Source: Acinetobacter gerneri DSM 14967 = CIP 107464 = MTCC 9824
GTDB lineage: Bacteria > Pseudomonadota > Gammaproteobacteria > Pseudomonadales > Moraxellaceae
Assembly: GCF_000368565.1 (NCBI RefSeq)
Contig: NZ_KB849544.1
Location: forward strand, 219,064 to 283,063
Direction of reading: 5' to 3'
Length of the DNA stretch: 64,000 nt
The position numbers and the translations under genes are program-made. Numbering within the stretch: position 1 is the stretch's first letter; the number at the start of each line of letters is the position of its first letter. Below are positions 40,840-50,667 of the stretch, one piece after another. Under the pieces are notes generated by a model. That model had not been told where the DNA came from. It did not search any database and saw only the letters and a program-made list of their open reading frames with translations.

Positions 40840-42435
40840 TTATTGAATGTTATAGCATTGCTTCAATTTCAAATAATCATAATAAAAACTATTGGTTTTG
40901 TAACGTGCATAATCACATTCAGTTTTAAATGCAGATTCTTTCTCGTTATAAAGCATTTTGACTAAAGTTTGTCCTTGATTGTTTTGATACACATCCCACT
41001 GTAAATTGGCTGCCATTGGAGAAATAACTTCGCCACGCCATGAACTCAAATCATAATTATAGGTTTGATTGAGTGCTAAAGATTTCATCATGCCTTTTAA
41101 TTCTAGACTTGTCGCCAATGGAATAATAATTTCAGCATGGCTAAAACGTAAAACAGCAGCATTTTTTTGAGTTTTATTGATCACAGCATCTATTTGGCTA
41201 AATAAATCCTGTTTCAGACCTTGCGCCATATCTGTAGTGTATGACTTTCCACCTTCAAAACTTGGACCTTTGCTATAAAAATCACTGGCATCATTATATT
41301 CAGCATAAAATTTTGCAGCCTCTAAAGGCATGTATTTTTTAAAATCTGTAGTACCTAATTCTTCCTTCAAACCACCAGAAATAGAATACAATTCATATAA
41401 ATATGCGGCAGCATCTACTGCACTCGCAATACTATTCTTACCCTTACCTTTTTCTGTCAATGTTTCGCCATTTGGAGCTGTGACACTAAACGAGCCACTA
41501 TTGCTAAATACATAATTTTCTTGACCAATTTTTTTGATAAATTCAGCTTTAAACAAGGGTTCTAAAACTTGATTTGCAATAGTTTGGGCTTTTGTTGCTG
41601 AATTTAATTCAGCCAATTTTTCTTTTAAATTCGTGTTATTTTCTTCAAAATCTTGATAATTCAAACTGGCATTATAGACTTGCTTTTGTAATTCCGTTTG
41701 CGCATTTTTCAAATCATCAGCTGAAGTTAAGCTATGGAAATATAATAAAAATCTATTTACTCCTCCATCAGCTATGCTCGGTACAGATGAACTACTCAAA
41801 CTTTGATAACTTACAGGGAGAACAGCATTTTTTAAATTTGGTTGCTGTTTTAAAAGCTCATCGGTAAAAAATTTTGCACTGTCTACTGCACGATCAACAC
41901 CTGAACTTAAAACTTGTACGGTTTGCCCTTTATTTGAAGTTTCATTAAATAAAGTAGGTAAACGTTGCAATAAACGGTCGGCGATACCGCGATGTTCTTT
42001 GATCCCGACAGCAGATTCATTGCCATATCCAAACTGACGAATGCCATCAACGCCGTAGCCAAGCAAAATATTGGCTTTCATCATGGCTTCCAAATCAGGA
42101 CCTAGTTGCTCGCCTAAACTAGTCAACGCATTTTCAGCCTTGGCTTTTTGCCACAGGTTATACAATGCTAAATCATATTTGATGCTCGATAAACCGCGTG
42201 AGCCGTGACGCGCGACCAACTCCGTAAAAACTGGACTATAACCTGTGGGCGCGACTTCATAACTGATTAATTTTTGCTGTGGTGCATAAGGTGTTTTTGT
42301 TTGAAAATACAAAGAGCTATCTACTTCTGGCGTCGATGGATGAACTATCGAAGCAGAATCAGAGCTATCATTACAGCCGATCAATAAAGTTGTGGAGCCC
42401 AGAACACAAGAAAATAATAGTTTTTGAATAGACAT
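40840..42435 (-). CDS. Histidine acid phosphatase-like lipoprotein
   Basis: A 531-residue exported protein. The lipobox LLIGC (Cys21) predicts a lipoprotein. The catalytic segment ELVARHGSRG (R76, H77) is the branch-2 histidine phosphatase motif RHGxRx, with Gly where phytases have Pro. RFSHAEIIIPLA supplies the second His with HAE in place of the usual HD, as in multiple-inositol-polyphosphate phosphatase types. It probably releases phosphate from organic phosphoesters in the periplasm. It is larger than AppA-type enzymes and is monocistronic. Confidence 0.85.
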   Translation of the reverse strand: MSIQKLLFSCVLGSTTLLIGCNDSSDSASIVHPSTPEVDSSLYFQTKTPYAPQQKLISYEVAPTGYSPVFTELVARHGSRGLSSIKYDLALYNLWQKAKAENALTSLGEQLGPDLEAMMKANILLGYGVDGIRQFGYGNESAVGIKEHRGIADRLLQRLPTLFNETSNKGQTVQVLSSGVDRAVDSAKFFTDELLKQQPNLKNAVLPVSYQSLSSSSVPSIADGGVNRFLLYFHSLTSADDLKNAQTELQKQVYNASLNYQDFEENNTNLKEKLAELNSATKAQTIANQVLEPLFKAEFIKKIGQENYVFSNSGSFSVTAPNGETLTEKGKGKNSIASAVDAAAYLYELYSISGGLKEELGTTDFKKYMPLEAAKFYAEYNDASDFYSKGPSFEGGKSYTTDMAQGLKQDLFSQIDAVINKTQKNAAVLRFSHAEIIIPLATSLELKGMMKSLALNQTYNYDLSSWRGEVISPMAANLQWDVYQNNQGQTLVKMLYNEKESAFKTECDYARYKTNSFYYDYLKLKQCYNIQ

Positions 42436-42752
42436 CGTAAAATCATCAGTTTTAAAAACAGTGACATTACTGCGCTCTTGTTACATTTTAATTAAAAAAC
42501 AAGTATTTGAATAAACTGTCGTTAAATTGCAATGAATAAAAGCTAAGACTTATTTTTCAATATAACCCTATAAGATTTCTTTCTTAAATCGAAAATATAT
42601 AATCATCTATCATTTTATAAAATTAAAAACTCATTACCATTTGGAAGCAGGAACATTATTGTCCTGCTAAAAAATGAGGAAATCATCGATATATTTTCTC
42701 ATTATGTCAAAATAAATACACACATTGTAATGACAGTCAGTATACAAATTCA
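42436..42752. other. Gene-free interval between paaY and the acid phosphatase gene
   Basis: An imperfect hairpin (42646-42668, AGCAGG/CCTGCT arms) is the only structure. It lacks a downstream U-tract in the direction of paaY transcription. Nothing else is seen. Confidence 0.5.
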
Positions 42753-43355
42753 TTACTTTAAGTTTTGCATAATTTCATGATCAGATTGAAAAACCTGATA
42801 AGTCAAACGTTTATCATTATCTTCAGGCAGTGGTTCAACTTCGACTAGCGTTTTAATACTACGTTCAGCAAGTCTTATATATTCTTCAGTTCCGTAGCGT
42901 TTCCACTGTATTTCTTGTTCTTTTAGTTCACGAACGACACGAGCTGGACTTCCGAGTACTAATACATTGGCAGGAATTTCTGCTTTAGCTTTCACCGTGC
43001 TATTTGCACCAACAATAGTATTTTCAGCAATAATTGCTTCATCTAAAATGACACTATTCATGCCTACAAGGACATTTTTACCAATTTTGCAACCATGTAA
43101 AATCGCACCATGACCGATATGTCCATACTCTTCAATTAATGTGATACTCCCACCAAATCCATGAATGGTACAAGAGTCTTGCACATTGGCATTTTTTTGC
43201 ACATGGATTCGACCAAAATCAGCACGTAAAGATGCAAATGGTCCAATGTATACGCCTTCTTCTAGGATCACATCACCAATCAAAACAGCTGTTGGATGCA
43301 CATAAGCTTTAGGATGAACAACTGGAATCACTCCATCAATCGAATAACATGGCAT
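42753..43355 (-). CDS. paaY: Phenylacetate degradation protein PaaY (gamma-carbonic-anhydrase fold thioesterase)
   Basis: A 200-residue left-handed beta-helix hexapeptide protein. Repeats such as [25 protein letters not shown] and the metal-ligand His residues in [10 protein letters not shown] and [12 protein letters not shown] are clear. PaaY hydrolyses CoA thioesters of ring-hydroxylated or dead-end phenylacetyl-CoA intermediates, preventing CoA trapping. It follows paaX by 72 bases, as in other paaXY units. Confidence 0.92.
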   Translation of the reverse strand: MPCYSIDGVIPVVHPKAYVHPTAVLIGDVILEEGVYIGPFASLRADFGRIHVQKNANVQDSCTIHGFGGSITLIEEYGHIGHGAILHGCKIGKNVLVGMNSVILDEAIIAENTIVGANSTVKAKAEIPANVLVLGSPARVVRELKEQEIQWKRYGTEEYIRLAERSIKTLVEVEPLPEDNDKRLTYQVFQSDHEIMQNLK

Positions 43356-43427
43356 TTCACTTAATCCTTCAAGTTTTCTATTGTTAAATTAACTATATAT
43401 TTTACGGTAAAGTAACAATAACTCTAA

Positions 43428-44372
43428 CTAAGCCATAGACAATACTTCAGTTTTTAAACCACCAAATCGCTTATAAAACTGCGGAGTTGCTTGTGGCATT
43501 TTCCCTTCTGCAGTGCGGGCAATTTCCGTAAAATATTCTTCAGATGCACTAAACAGCAAGTGATATAAGTTATTACATAAATTCTGAGCAACCAATGCAG
43601 ACCAATCTGTAGGCAAAAGCTCATAAGGTAAATCTGGATCTTTTAACAAAATACGACGGTATTGGTGAATTAATAAAGTACGAATTTGAAAGGCTTGCAT
43701 TGGATCTATTTCACTTTCATTTTCCAGTAAAATAAATATTTCTCTAAAGTCTTGCGTAAATTTTTCGTATTTGTTTTTAAGCTCAAGTACAGGCCAATTG
43801 GTTTCGACCATTTTTTTAACTGTAGGATAAGATTCTTTCCAAAGATCTAAAGTTTCAGCTTTAAATAAAACAACTTGATCTAACATATTTAAATTTAAGA
43901 TTAAATTTTGTAGTTTTTGTTGATCACAACCCGGATATGCCATGACATTTGTCGCAATATTTGCAAATCCAAGCCATTCCAGTTCCTTTTTTAATGTCGC
44001 CTTAGCATCCAATTCAACTGAACTGAGTAAGACTAAATCCCATTTCTGGTCCCATTCTGGATGAATAATATTATAAATTTTTTGATCTGCATTGATAAAT
44101 CTTTGTCGACTACTTTCGGTAATTTTATAGTAACTTGTACGCCCAATTTTCTCAGAGATTAACCACCCATTTTGCACTAAACGAAATACTGCGGTACGCA
44201 CTGATCGTTCAGTCAACCCCAAAACATCCATAAGTTGAATGAGACTGGCCAGACTAATACTACCACCACGATGGAAAATACTATCTCCCATTACGGTCAT
44301 AATCAGTGAGGTTCCGCTTAAGGCTTCATGACGAATGAAATCATCTATACTTTGTTTTATTTTTGCATTCAT
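43428..44372 (-). CDS. paaX: Phenylacetate degradation repressor PaaX
   Basis: A 314-residue GntR-like winged-helix repressor. The region SLASLIQLMDVLGLTERSVRTAVFRLVQNGWL is the DNA-binding domain; LLPTDWSALVAQNLCNNLYHLL is the C-terminal PaaX signature. It represses paa promoters and is released by phenylacetyl-CoA. It lies downstream of paaK. The start at 44372 has an AAGGTG-type signal about 12 nt upstream; a GTG at 44387 is also possible. Confidence 0.92.
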   Translation of the reverse strand: MNAKIKQSIDDFIRHEALSGTSLIMTVMGDSIFHRGGSISLASLIQLMDVLGLTERSVRTAVFRLVQNGWLISEKIGRTSYYKITESSRQRFINADQKIYNIIHPEWDQKWDLVLLSSVELDAKATLKKELEWLGFANIATNVMAYPGCDQQKLQNLILNLNMLDQVVLFKAETLDLWKESYPTVKKMVETNWPVLELKNKYEKFTQDFREIFILLENESEIDPMQAFQIRTLLIHQYRRILLKDPDLPYELLPTDWSALVAQNLCNNLYHLLFSASEEYFTEIARTAEGKMPQATPQFYKRFGGLKTEVLSMA

Positions 44373-44450
44373 CACGTTATTTATCACCTTAACTCAAGTC
44401 TAGAGCAGTTTAATTTAAAACCGCCCTATTCACATAACATTTTAATAAAA

Positions 44451-45740
44451 TCATGCTGATTTTCGAATATCAACGACACGCTGCGCTTTGCCTTCAGAAC
44501 GAGGTAAAGTCCCTTCAGTGAGCACTTCAACCGTCACACTAATGCCGACCATAGTCTTGATTTTGGCTTTCAATTGTTGTGCCAGCTGCGTTGCCATAAC
44601 ATCACTATTATGTTTACGCATTTCTGTACGAATATGCAATGTATCCATATGACCTTTTTTACAGATCTGAATTTGATAATTTGCAATCAACTCTGGAATA
44701 TGCAAAATCTGCTCTTCGATTTGTGATGGAAAAACATTTACGCCACGGATGATCATCATATCATCACTACGACCTACAATTTTGTCCATTCGACGCATTG
44801 TACGCGCTGTACCCGGTAATAAACGTGTCAAATCACGTGTACGATAACGGATTACTGGCATGCCTTCTTTGGTAATCGTAGTGAATACTAGCTCACCTAG
44901 CTCACCATCAGCCAAAACTTCGCCTGTTTCAGGATTGATAATTTCAGGATAGAAATGATCTTCCCAAATCGTAGGTCCATCTTTGCTTTCAAGACATTCC
45001 ATCGCAACACCGGGTCCCATGACTTCAGATAAACCATAGATATCAAGTGCATCAATGCCCATGCGTGTTTCGATTTCTCGACGTAATTCATTTGTCCATG
45101 GTTCTGCACCAAATACACCCACTTTCAATGTGCATTTTGCAGTACCAAATTTCTCTTCCAATGCTTCAATAATATTTAAGCAATATGAAGGTGTTACCAT
45201 CAAAGCAGTCGGCTTGAAGTCATGAATAAGCTGTGCTTGACGATCAGTTTGCCCACCTGACATCGGAATAACTGTCGCGCCTAAACGTTCAACACCATAA
45301 TGTGCGCCTAGACCACCAGTAAATAAGCCATAGCCATAAGAAACTTGGATGGTATCTTTATTGCTTAGACCTGCAGCACGTAGTGAACGGGCAACTGCAT
45401 CTGACCAAGTGCTGATATCTTTTTGCGTATAACCGACTACTGTTGGTTGACCTGTCGTACCTGAAGAAGCATGCACACGTACAATCTGCTCTTGTGGAAC
45501 GGCAAACATGCCAAAAGGATAGTTATCACGTAAATCTGATTTCGTAGTAAATGGAAATTTAGCCAAATCTTCAAGTGATTTTAAATCATCAGGATGTACG
45601 CCTGCTTCATCAAATTTACGACGATAGACTGAGCTATTTTGATACGCATGATGTAGTGTTTTCTTCATACGTTCAAGCTGTACACTTCTTAGTTCATCAA
45701 TGGATGCTTTTTCCAAATGATCGAGTGCATTGTTATTCAT
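44451..45740 (-). CDS. paaK: Phenylacetate-CoA ligase
   Basis: A 429-residue AMP-forming ligase that makes phenylacetyl-CoA, the first step of the pathway. The P-loop-like HASSGTTGQPTVVGYT, IYGLSEVMGPGVAMEC and YRTRDLTRLLPGTARTM with KIVGRSDDMMIIRGVNVFPSQIE are present. The C-terminal Lys lies in GTLPRSEGKAQRVVD. Length is typical. Confidence 0.96.
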   Translation of the reverse strand: MNNNALDHLEKASIDELRSVQLERMKKTLHHAYQNSSVYRRKFDEAGVHPDDLKSLEDLAKFPFTTKSDLRDNYPFGMFAVPQEQIVRVHASSGTTGQPTVVGYTQKDISTWSDAVARSLRAAGLSNKDTIQVSYGYGLFTGGLGAHYGVERLGATVIPMSGGQTDRQAQLIHDFKPTALMVTPSYCLNIIEALEEKFGTAKCTLKVGVFGAEPWTNELRREIETRMGIDALDIYGLSEVMGPGVAMECLESKDGPTIWEDHFYPEIINPETGEVLADGELGELVFTTITKEGMPVIRYRTRDLTRLLPGTARTMRRMDKIVGRSDDMMIIRGVNVFPSQIEEQILHIPELIANYQIQICKKGHMDTLHIRTEMRKHNSDVMATQLAQQLKAKIKTMVGISVTVEVLTEGTLPRSEGKAQRVVDIRKSA

Positions 45741-45823
45741 TTTGAATCTCCTTGCGTAGTCATCCTAACTACTTTGACTTCCAAATCTTTAATTTTTATA
45801 GCGTCTGTTTTTACAAGAAATGC

Positions 45824-46615
45824 TTAGCATCCCTTATATTGTGGAGTACGTTTTTGCATAAATGCTTGAACGCCTTCACGATAATCTTCTGAGCGACCTG
45901 CCATTCGTTGCAAATCTCTTTCAAGTATTAATTGATCATCAAGCGAATTTTCTGCGGCAAGATTGATGGCTTTTTTGATCAGCGATAAACCATAAGTCGG
46001 TTGAGTTGCTAAATGTTCTGCCAAGCGTTCTGCTTCATCTTGGAGTTCAGCATCTTCGCAAACTTGCCAAATCAAACCGAGATTGACTGCTTGTTCTGCG
46101 CTAATTTTATCACCTAGCATTGCAAGACCCATCGCACGTGCACGTCCAACCAGTCTTGGTAAGAACCATGTTCCACCAGAATCAGGAACCAAACCTAAAC
46201 GACAAAATACTTGGATAAATGAAGCTGATTTGGCTGCGATCACGATATCACAAGCCAATGCAATATTTGCTCCAGCACCTGCTGCTACACCATTCACCGC
46301 ACAAATCACAGGTTTTGGCATTTGTGTGATGGTTTTGATCAATGGGTTATAATATTTTTCAATGGAAATTCCCAAATCTGGCGAATCTGCATTTGGATCA
46401 ACCACACGATCACCCAAGTCTTGTCCGGCACAAAAACCACGTCCTTCTGCCGAAATGACCACGGCACGGATTTGATTATTTTCAGTCCAAGATTTTAAAA
46501 CACCTGCAACTTCTTGATGCATGAGTTCATTAAAACTATTGAGATTTTTTGGTCGATTAAATGTCAAATAACCGACTTGATTGTGTTCTTTCACGATAAT
46601 CGTTTGGTAATCCAT
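45824..46615 (-). CDS. paaG: 2-(1,2-epoxy-1,2-dihydrophenyl)acetyl-CoA isomerase
   Basis: A 263-residue crotonase-fold isomerase that converts ring-1,2-epoxyphenylacetyl-CoA to the oxepin. RGFCAGQDLGDR and AVNGVAAGAGANIALACDIV form the oxyanion hole. The catalytic Asp lies in RLGLVPDSGGTWFLPRLVG, where hydratases have Glu, supporting PaaG rather than PaaF. It lies between paaE and paaK; paaF, paaH and paaJ that often sit here are missing. Confidence 0.93.
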   Translation of the reverse strand: MDYQTIIVKEHNQVGYLTFNRPKNLNSFNELMHQEVAGVLKSWTENNQIRAVVISAEGRGFCAGQDLGDRVVDPNADSPDLGISIEKYYNPLIKTITQMPKPVICAVNGVAAGAGANIALACDIVIAAKSASFIQVFCRLGLVPDSGGTWFLPRLVGRARAMGLAMLGDKISAEQAVNLGLIWQVCEDAELQDEAERLAEHLATQPTYGLSLIKKAINLAAENSLDDQLILERDLQRMAGRSEDYREGVQAFMQKRTPQYKGC

Positions 46616-46670
46616 GCCACACCTCTATCCTTGATCTTTTAAATTCGTTTTCAAATTCACTTTCAAATAT

Positions 46671-47732
46671 TTATTCATCAAAACTGAGTACAACATTGTC
46701 CGAAACTGGTCGAGCTTGGCAACTTAAAACATAACCTTTTTCAAGTTCATCTTCTTCTAAACTATAGTTAATTGCCATTTCAACTTGACCTTTGAGCACT
46801 TTACATTTACATGTCGCGCAAACACCGCCTTTACATGCATAAGGTAAATCTGCTCCAGCTCGAAGTGCTGCATCCAAGATGCTGTCATCTTCTTTAGAAA
46901 CTTCGACCAACAATTCACGTCCATCCAAAATCACGTGAACTTTTTCTTCATTTCGATTGGCGATCTGTTCTTTAGATTGTTTTACTGGTGAACCTGTATT
47001 GAAGCGTTCAGTATGAATCTTGCTTTTTTCAATACCAAATTCAGGTAATACGCTTTCTACCGCATTCATCATTTCTTCAGGACCACAAGCAAAGCAATGA
47101 TCAAACTGAAGATCTAACAATTCTGAATTGAAAAGTTGTTTAATTTTGTCCGCATCAATACGACCATTAAACAATTCACTATCATTCATTTCACGTGAAA
47201 AGATATTGATCAATTGGAAGTGTTCTTTAAATTGATCTTTTAAATCCATAATCTGTTCAGAAAACATGGTTTGTTTCCATGAACGATTGCCATAAATCAA
47301 ACTAAAAGTTGCATCTTTCTGATTAAATAATACATTTTTTACGATTGATAATATCGGGGTAATACCACTACCCGCTGCAAAACCTAGGTAATTTAGACCA
47401 CCACTACGCGCTGCTTTTTGATAAAACACACCTTGAGGTGGCATCACATCGAGTGTATCACCCGCTTTGAGATGTTCGTTTGCCCAAGTTGAAAAGATAC
47501 CTTGATCAATTTTTTTGATCGCAATACTCATATCTTCAAGCGTGTCATGGCTACAAATTGAATAGCAACGACGTAATTCTCCATCTTGTGTTTGATGGCG
47601 AATCGTCAAATGCTGACCCGGTTGATATTTAAAAGCTTCTTGTTGCTCAGGCTCCACATCAAATGCAATGCAAATCGCTTGATCAGTTTGTGGAGTAATC
47701 GATTTAATTTTTAATGCTACGAACTGATTCAT
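46671..47732 (-). CDS. paaE: Phenylacetyl-CoA epoxidase reductase subunit PaaE
   Basis: A 353-residue reductase that passes electrons from NADPH to the di-iron epoxidase. The FAD-binding motif RRCYSICS, an NAD(P)-binding GFAAGSGITPILSIVK and a C-terminal plant-type [2Fe-2S] ferredoxin domain (ACKGGVCATCKCKV and a later SCQAR) are visible. It lies 43 bases after paaD. Confidence 0.95.
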   Translation of the reverse strand: MNQFVALKIKSITPQTDQAICIAFDVEPEQQEAFKYQPGQHLTIRHQTQDGELRRCYSICSHDTLEDMSIAIKKIDQGIFSTWANEHLKAGDTLDVMPPQGVFYQKAARSGGLNYLGFAAGSGITPILSIVKNVLFNQKDATFSLIYGNRSWKQTMFSEQIMDLKDQFKEHFQLINIFSREMNDSELFNGRIDADKIKQLFNSELLDLQFDHCFACGPEEMMNAVESVLPEFGIEKSKIHTERFNTGSPVKQSKEQIANRNEEKVHVILDGRELLVEVSKEDDSILDAALRAGADLPYACKGGVCATCKCKVLKGQVEMAINYSLEEDELEKGYVLSCQARPVSDNVVLSFDE

Positions 47733-47775
47733 TTCTATTTCCCTATATTCTATCTTTGATTTTTAAAATGTCTGA

Positions 47776-48276
47776 TTAAATGCATTTAAAATAATCAAAG
47801 GGTTCTAGGCATGATTGGCAGCGATATAAAGCTTTGCATGCTGTTGAACTAAACTCACTGAGTAATTTGGTATTGTGGCTTTGACAATGTGGGCATTCGA
47901 TCCCATCTTCGAGTGCCACATGTGTGCCACAGCTATGTGCATCACCTTTTGGTGGTGCAATTCCATAGACTTTTAATTTGTTTTTGCCATCTTCAGACAT
48001 CCAGTCTGTGGTCCACGCTTCTGATAGATCGATATTGACTTTTACAGGCAATAACTGATGTGCAGTAAAGGCTTCAATAATTTGGCTTTTCAATAAATCT
48101 GTCGCTGGACAACCACTATAAGTTGGAGTTAAACGCACGATAATTTCTTGTTGATCATTGAGTTCTACGCCACGAATCATACCTAGATCCAATACAGAAA
48201 GTACTGGAATTTCTGGGTCAGAAACATCTGCTAAGACATCCCAACATTTATCTATACAATGCTGAATTAAGTTCAT
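47776..48276 (-). CDS. paaD: Phenylacetyl-CoA epoxidase assembly factor PaaD
   Basis: A 166-residue protein with an N-terminal MIP18/SufT-like domain (VSDPEIPVLSVLDLGMIRGVEL, TPTYSGCPATDLL). Its C-terminal Cys ribbon has CPHC and CQSC pairs. PaaD is needed for maturation of the epoxidase, probably for its Fe-S reductase. The start at 48276 has GGGAG 8 nt upstream; the frame to 48348 overlaps paaC and is not supported. Confidence 0.92.
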   Translation of the reverse strand: MNLIQHCIDKCWDVLADVSDPEIPVLSVLDLGMIRGVELNDQQEIIVRLTPTYSGCPATDLLKSQIIEAFTAHQLLPVKVNIDLSEAWTTDWMSEDGKNKLKVYGIAPPKGDAHSCGTHVALEDGIECPHCQSHNTKLLSEFSSTACKALYRCQSCLEPFDYFKCI

Positions 48277-48341
48277 ACGTTTCACTCCCTGTGATTCGCC
48301 AACTTTTGGTATTTGCTGATGATTTATAAAATAACGATCAT

Positions 48342-49100
48342 TTACCAAGTCATATTTGGAAATGCACGTTGCATATATTGCATTTCGGCAAGTACATAAC
48401 CTAGATGTTCAGTATGCATCCCTTGTTTTGCACCACGACGATATGCGCCTGTTTCTGGAATATTCAACTCAAAACGTTGGATTTCGTTACTGACATTTTC
48501 CAGCCAAAGATCTTTTAAAAGTTCAATATTTGGAATGATATTGGTTTTCACCAATTCTTGGCGTTCTGCATCAGTCAGTTCAAACAATTCAGCACTAAAA
48601 CGCCAAAGTTCATTTAAACCACTTTGTGTTTTTTCATGTGCTTCATCTGTACTTAAGCTCAAACGCTCCATCCACGCCGTTGAAAAACGCAAATGATATT
48701 TCACTTCTTTCAAAGATTTGATGGCAAATGCTGACAGATTTGCATTGCTGCTATTACTGAGTGCTGCAAAAAGTAAGCTATGGTAATGATCCATGAGCCA
48801 TTGGCGAACAATCGTTTGTGCAAAGTCGATATTGGGTTGTTCACAAAGTAAAAGATTTAAATATTCTCTTTCACCACGTAAAAATGCCAATTGATCTTCA
48901 TCACGACCTAGACCTTCGATTTCACCTGCCAAGCTATATGCAGTACGCGCTTGACCCAATAAATCCAAACCGATATTGGCAAGTGCAATATCAATTTCTA
49001 ACTCAGGTGCATGACCGCACCACTCTGATAAACGTTGCGATAAAATAAGTTGGCTATCTGCGATGTGCAATAAAAATTGCGATAAAATTGCTTGACTCAT
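48342..49100 (-). CDS. paaC: Phenylacetyl-CoA epoxidase structural subunit PaaC
   Basis: A 252-residue ferritin-like subunit that pairs with PaaA and lacks a full di-iron site. LGLDLLGQARTAYSLAGEIEG-like and YHLRFSTAWMERLSLSTDEAHEK segments are typical. It lies 11 bases after paaB. Confidence 0.95.
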   Translation of the reverse strand: MSQAILSQFLLHIADSQLILSQRLSEWCGHAPELEIDIALANIGLDLLGQARTAYSLAGEIEGLGRDEDQLAFLRGEREYLNLLLCEQPNIDFAQTIVRQWLMDHYHSLLFAALSNSSNANLSAFAIKSLKEVKYHLRFSTAWMERLSLSTDEAHEKTQSGLNELWRFSAELFELTDAERQELVKTNIIPNIELLKDLWLENVSNEIQRFELNIPETGAYRRGAKQGMHTEHLGYVLAEMQYMQRAFPNMTW

Positions 49101-49111
49101 TTTAGCGCTCC

Positions 49112-49402
49112 TTAAATATGCTCAAAGCCATCAGGAATATGGTAGAACGTCGGATGACGATATACTTTATCTAAAGAAGGATCGAAAAACTCTTGTTTTT
49201 CATCTGGTTGAGAAGATGTAATCAATTCAGATTTGATCACCCAAATACTGATCCCTTCATTACGACGAGTATATACATCACGCGCATTTTGTAATGCAAT
49301 TTCATCATCAGGTGCACGTAAGCTCCCGACATGACGATGACTTAAACCTTGTTTGCTACGAATGAACACTTCATAAAGTGACCAATTGTTTTTATTTTCC
49401 AT
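49112..49402 (-). CDS. paaB: Phenylacetyl-CoA epoxidase subunit PaaB
   Basis: A 96-residue protein with the signature YEVFIRSKQGLSHRHVGSLRA and DVYTRRNEGISIWVI. It bridges PaaAC heterodimers in the epoxidase complex. Length is typical. Confidence 0.96.
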   Translation of the reverse strand: MENKNNWSLYEVFIRSKQGLSHRHVGSLRAPDDEIALQNARDVYTRRNEGISIWVIKSELITSSQPDEKQEFFDPSLDKVYRHPTFYHIPDGFEHI

Positions 49403-49457
49403 GTCTAATTCCTTCCCTAAATCTTGATTTCAAAAACGATTGCGTTATATCGCTGCT

Positions 49458-50402
49458 TTAAGCGACTTTTTTCTCAGCATGTTTTTGAGCCTGCTTTTGT
49501 GCATAAATTGCAGCAGCATCACGTACCCATTTTCCGCCTTCCCAAGCTTTGCGACGTGCTTCTATACGTTCGTAATTGCAAGGACCTTGACCTTTGAGTA
49601 CTGCATAAAATTCGTCCCAATTGATCTCACCAAATTCATAGTGACCTGTTTCTTCATTAAAACGTAGATCTGAATCTGGAACTTCCAAGCCAATTTGTAA
49701 AACTTGTGGAACGGTGTTATCAACAAATTTTTGGCGTAATTCATCATTACTAAAACGTTTGATTTTCCAAGCCATGCTTTGCGCACTGTTTGGAGAATGG
49801 TCATCACTTGGACCAAACATCATCAATGCAGGCCACCAAAAACGATTGACTGCATCTTGTGCCATTTGTTTTTGTTCAGGTGTACCATTTGCAAGCATCA
49901 TCATTGCTTCAAAACCTTGGCGTTGATGAAAACTTTCTTCCTTACAAATACGAACCATTGCTCTTGCATAAGGGCCATAAGAAGTACGGCAAAGTGCAAC
50001 TTGGTTCACAATCGCAGCACCATCCACCAACCAACCGATTGCAGCAACATCTGCCCAAGTTACTGTTGGATAGTTGAAAATAGATGAATATTTCATTTTA
50101 CCAGCAATGAGTTTATCCATCATGTCATCACGGTCAGCACCTAAAGTTTCTGCCGCACTATAAAGGTATAAACCGTGACCTGCTTCGTCTTGTACTTTTG
50201 CCAATAAAACTGCTTTACGTTTTAAGCTTGGCGCACGAGTGATCCAGTTACCTTCAGGAAGCATCCCAACTACTTCAGAATGCGCATGTTGACCAATTTG
50301 GCGAATCAAACTCTTGCGATAAGCTTCTGGCATCCAGTCTTTCGCTTCGATTGAAATATCGTTTGAAATGGTCTGATCGAAATTTTGTTGTTGCATATCC
50401 AT
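49458..50402 (-). CDS. paaA: Phenylacetyl-CoA epoxidase catalytic subunit PaaA
   Basis: A 314-residue di-iron oxygenase subunit that epoxidises phenylacetyl-Co[37 protein letters not shown] and [19 protein letters not shown] include family metal ligands; a further ExxH lies in [18 protein letters not shown]. The start is set at 50402; a second ATG two codons on is possible and the longer frame to 50468 is not convincing. It is the first gene of the minus-strand operon, divergent from paaZ. Confidence 0.95.
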   Translation of the reverse strand: MDMQQQNFDQTISNDISIEAKDWMPEAYRKSLIRQIGQHAHSEVVGMLPEGNWITRAPSLKRKAVLLAKVQDEAGHGLYLYSAAETLGADRDDMMDKLIAGKMKYSSIFNYPTVTWADVAAIGWLVDGAAIVNQVALCRTSYGPYARAMVRICKEESFHQRQGFEAMMMLANGTPEQKQMAQDAVNRFWWPALMMFGPSDDHSPNSAQSMAWKIKRFSNDELRQKFVDNTVPQVLQIGLEVPDSDLRFNEETGHYEFGEINWDEFYAVLKGQGPCNYERIEARRKAWEGGKWVRDAAAIYAQKQAQKHAEKKVA

Positions 50403-50445
50403 ATTTGCTATCTCACTTATCCCAAGTGCTGTTTCATTTAAATTA

Positions 50446-50656
50446 ATACGATACAAATATAAAATCAATATTTTTTTTATGTGTCATATTTGTGTTTGTG
50501 TAAAATCCGACTTAATTACTTGTATTTAAACATTATAAATTTTAATAATTATTTATTTACACATTTAAAAATATAAAAAAGGTTGACAATAATCGTTTTT
50601 AGCTAGAAATTATGAAACATAAAAATCAATATTTTTTAAAAATACGTATCATATAT
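50446..50656. promoter_or_regulatory. Divergent paaA/paaZ promoter region with two facing half-sites
   Basis: ATACGATACAAAT near 50448 and, on the opposite strand, ATATGATACGTAT near 50654-50642 are related motifs facing each other at the two ends of this region. They are candidate PaaX or activator sites. The region also contains TTGACA near 50583 in the paaZ direction. Confidence 0.4.
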
Positions 50657-50667
50657 GGAGTTTCGTG

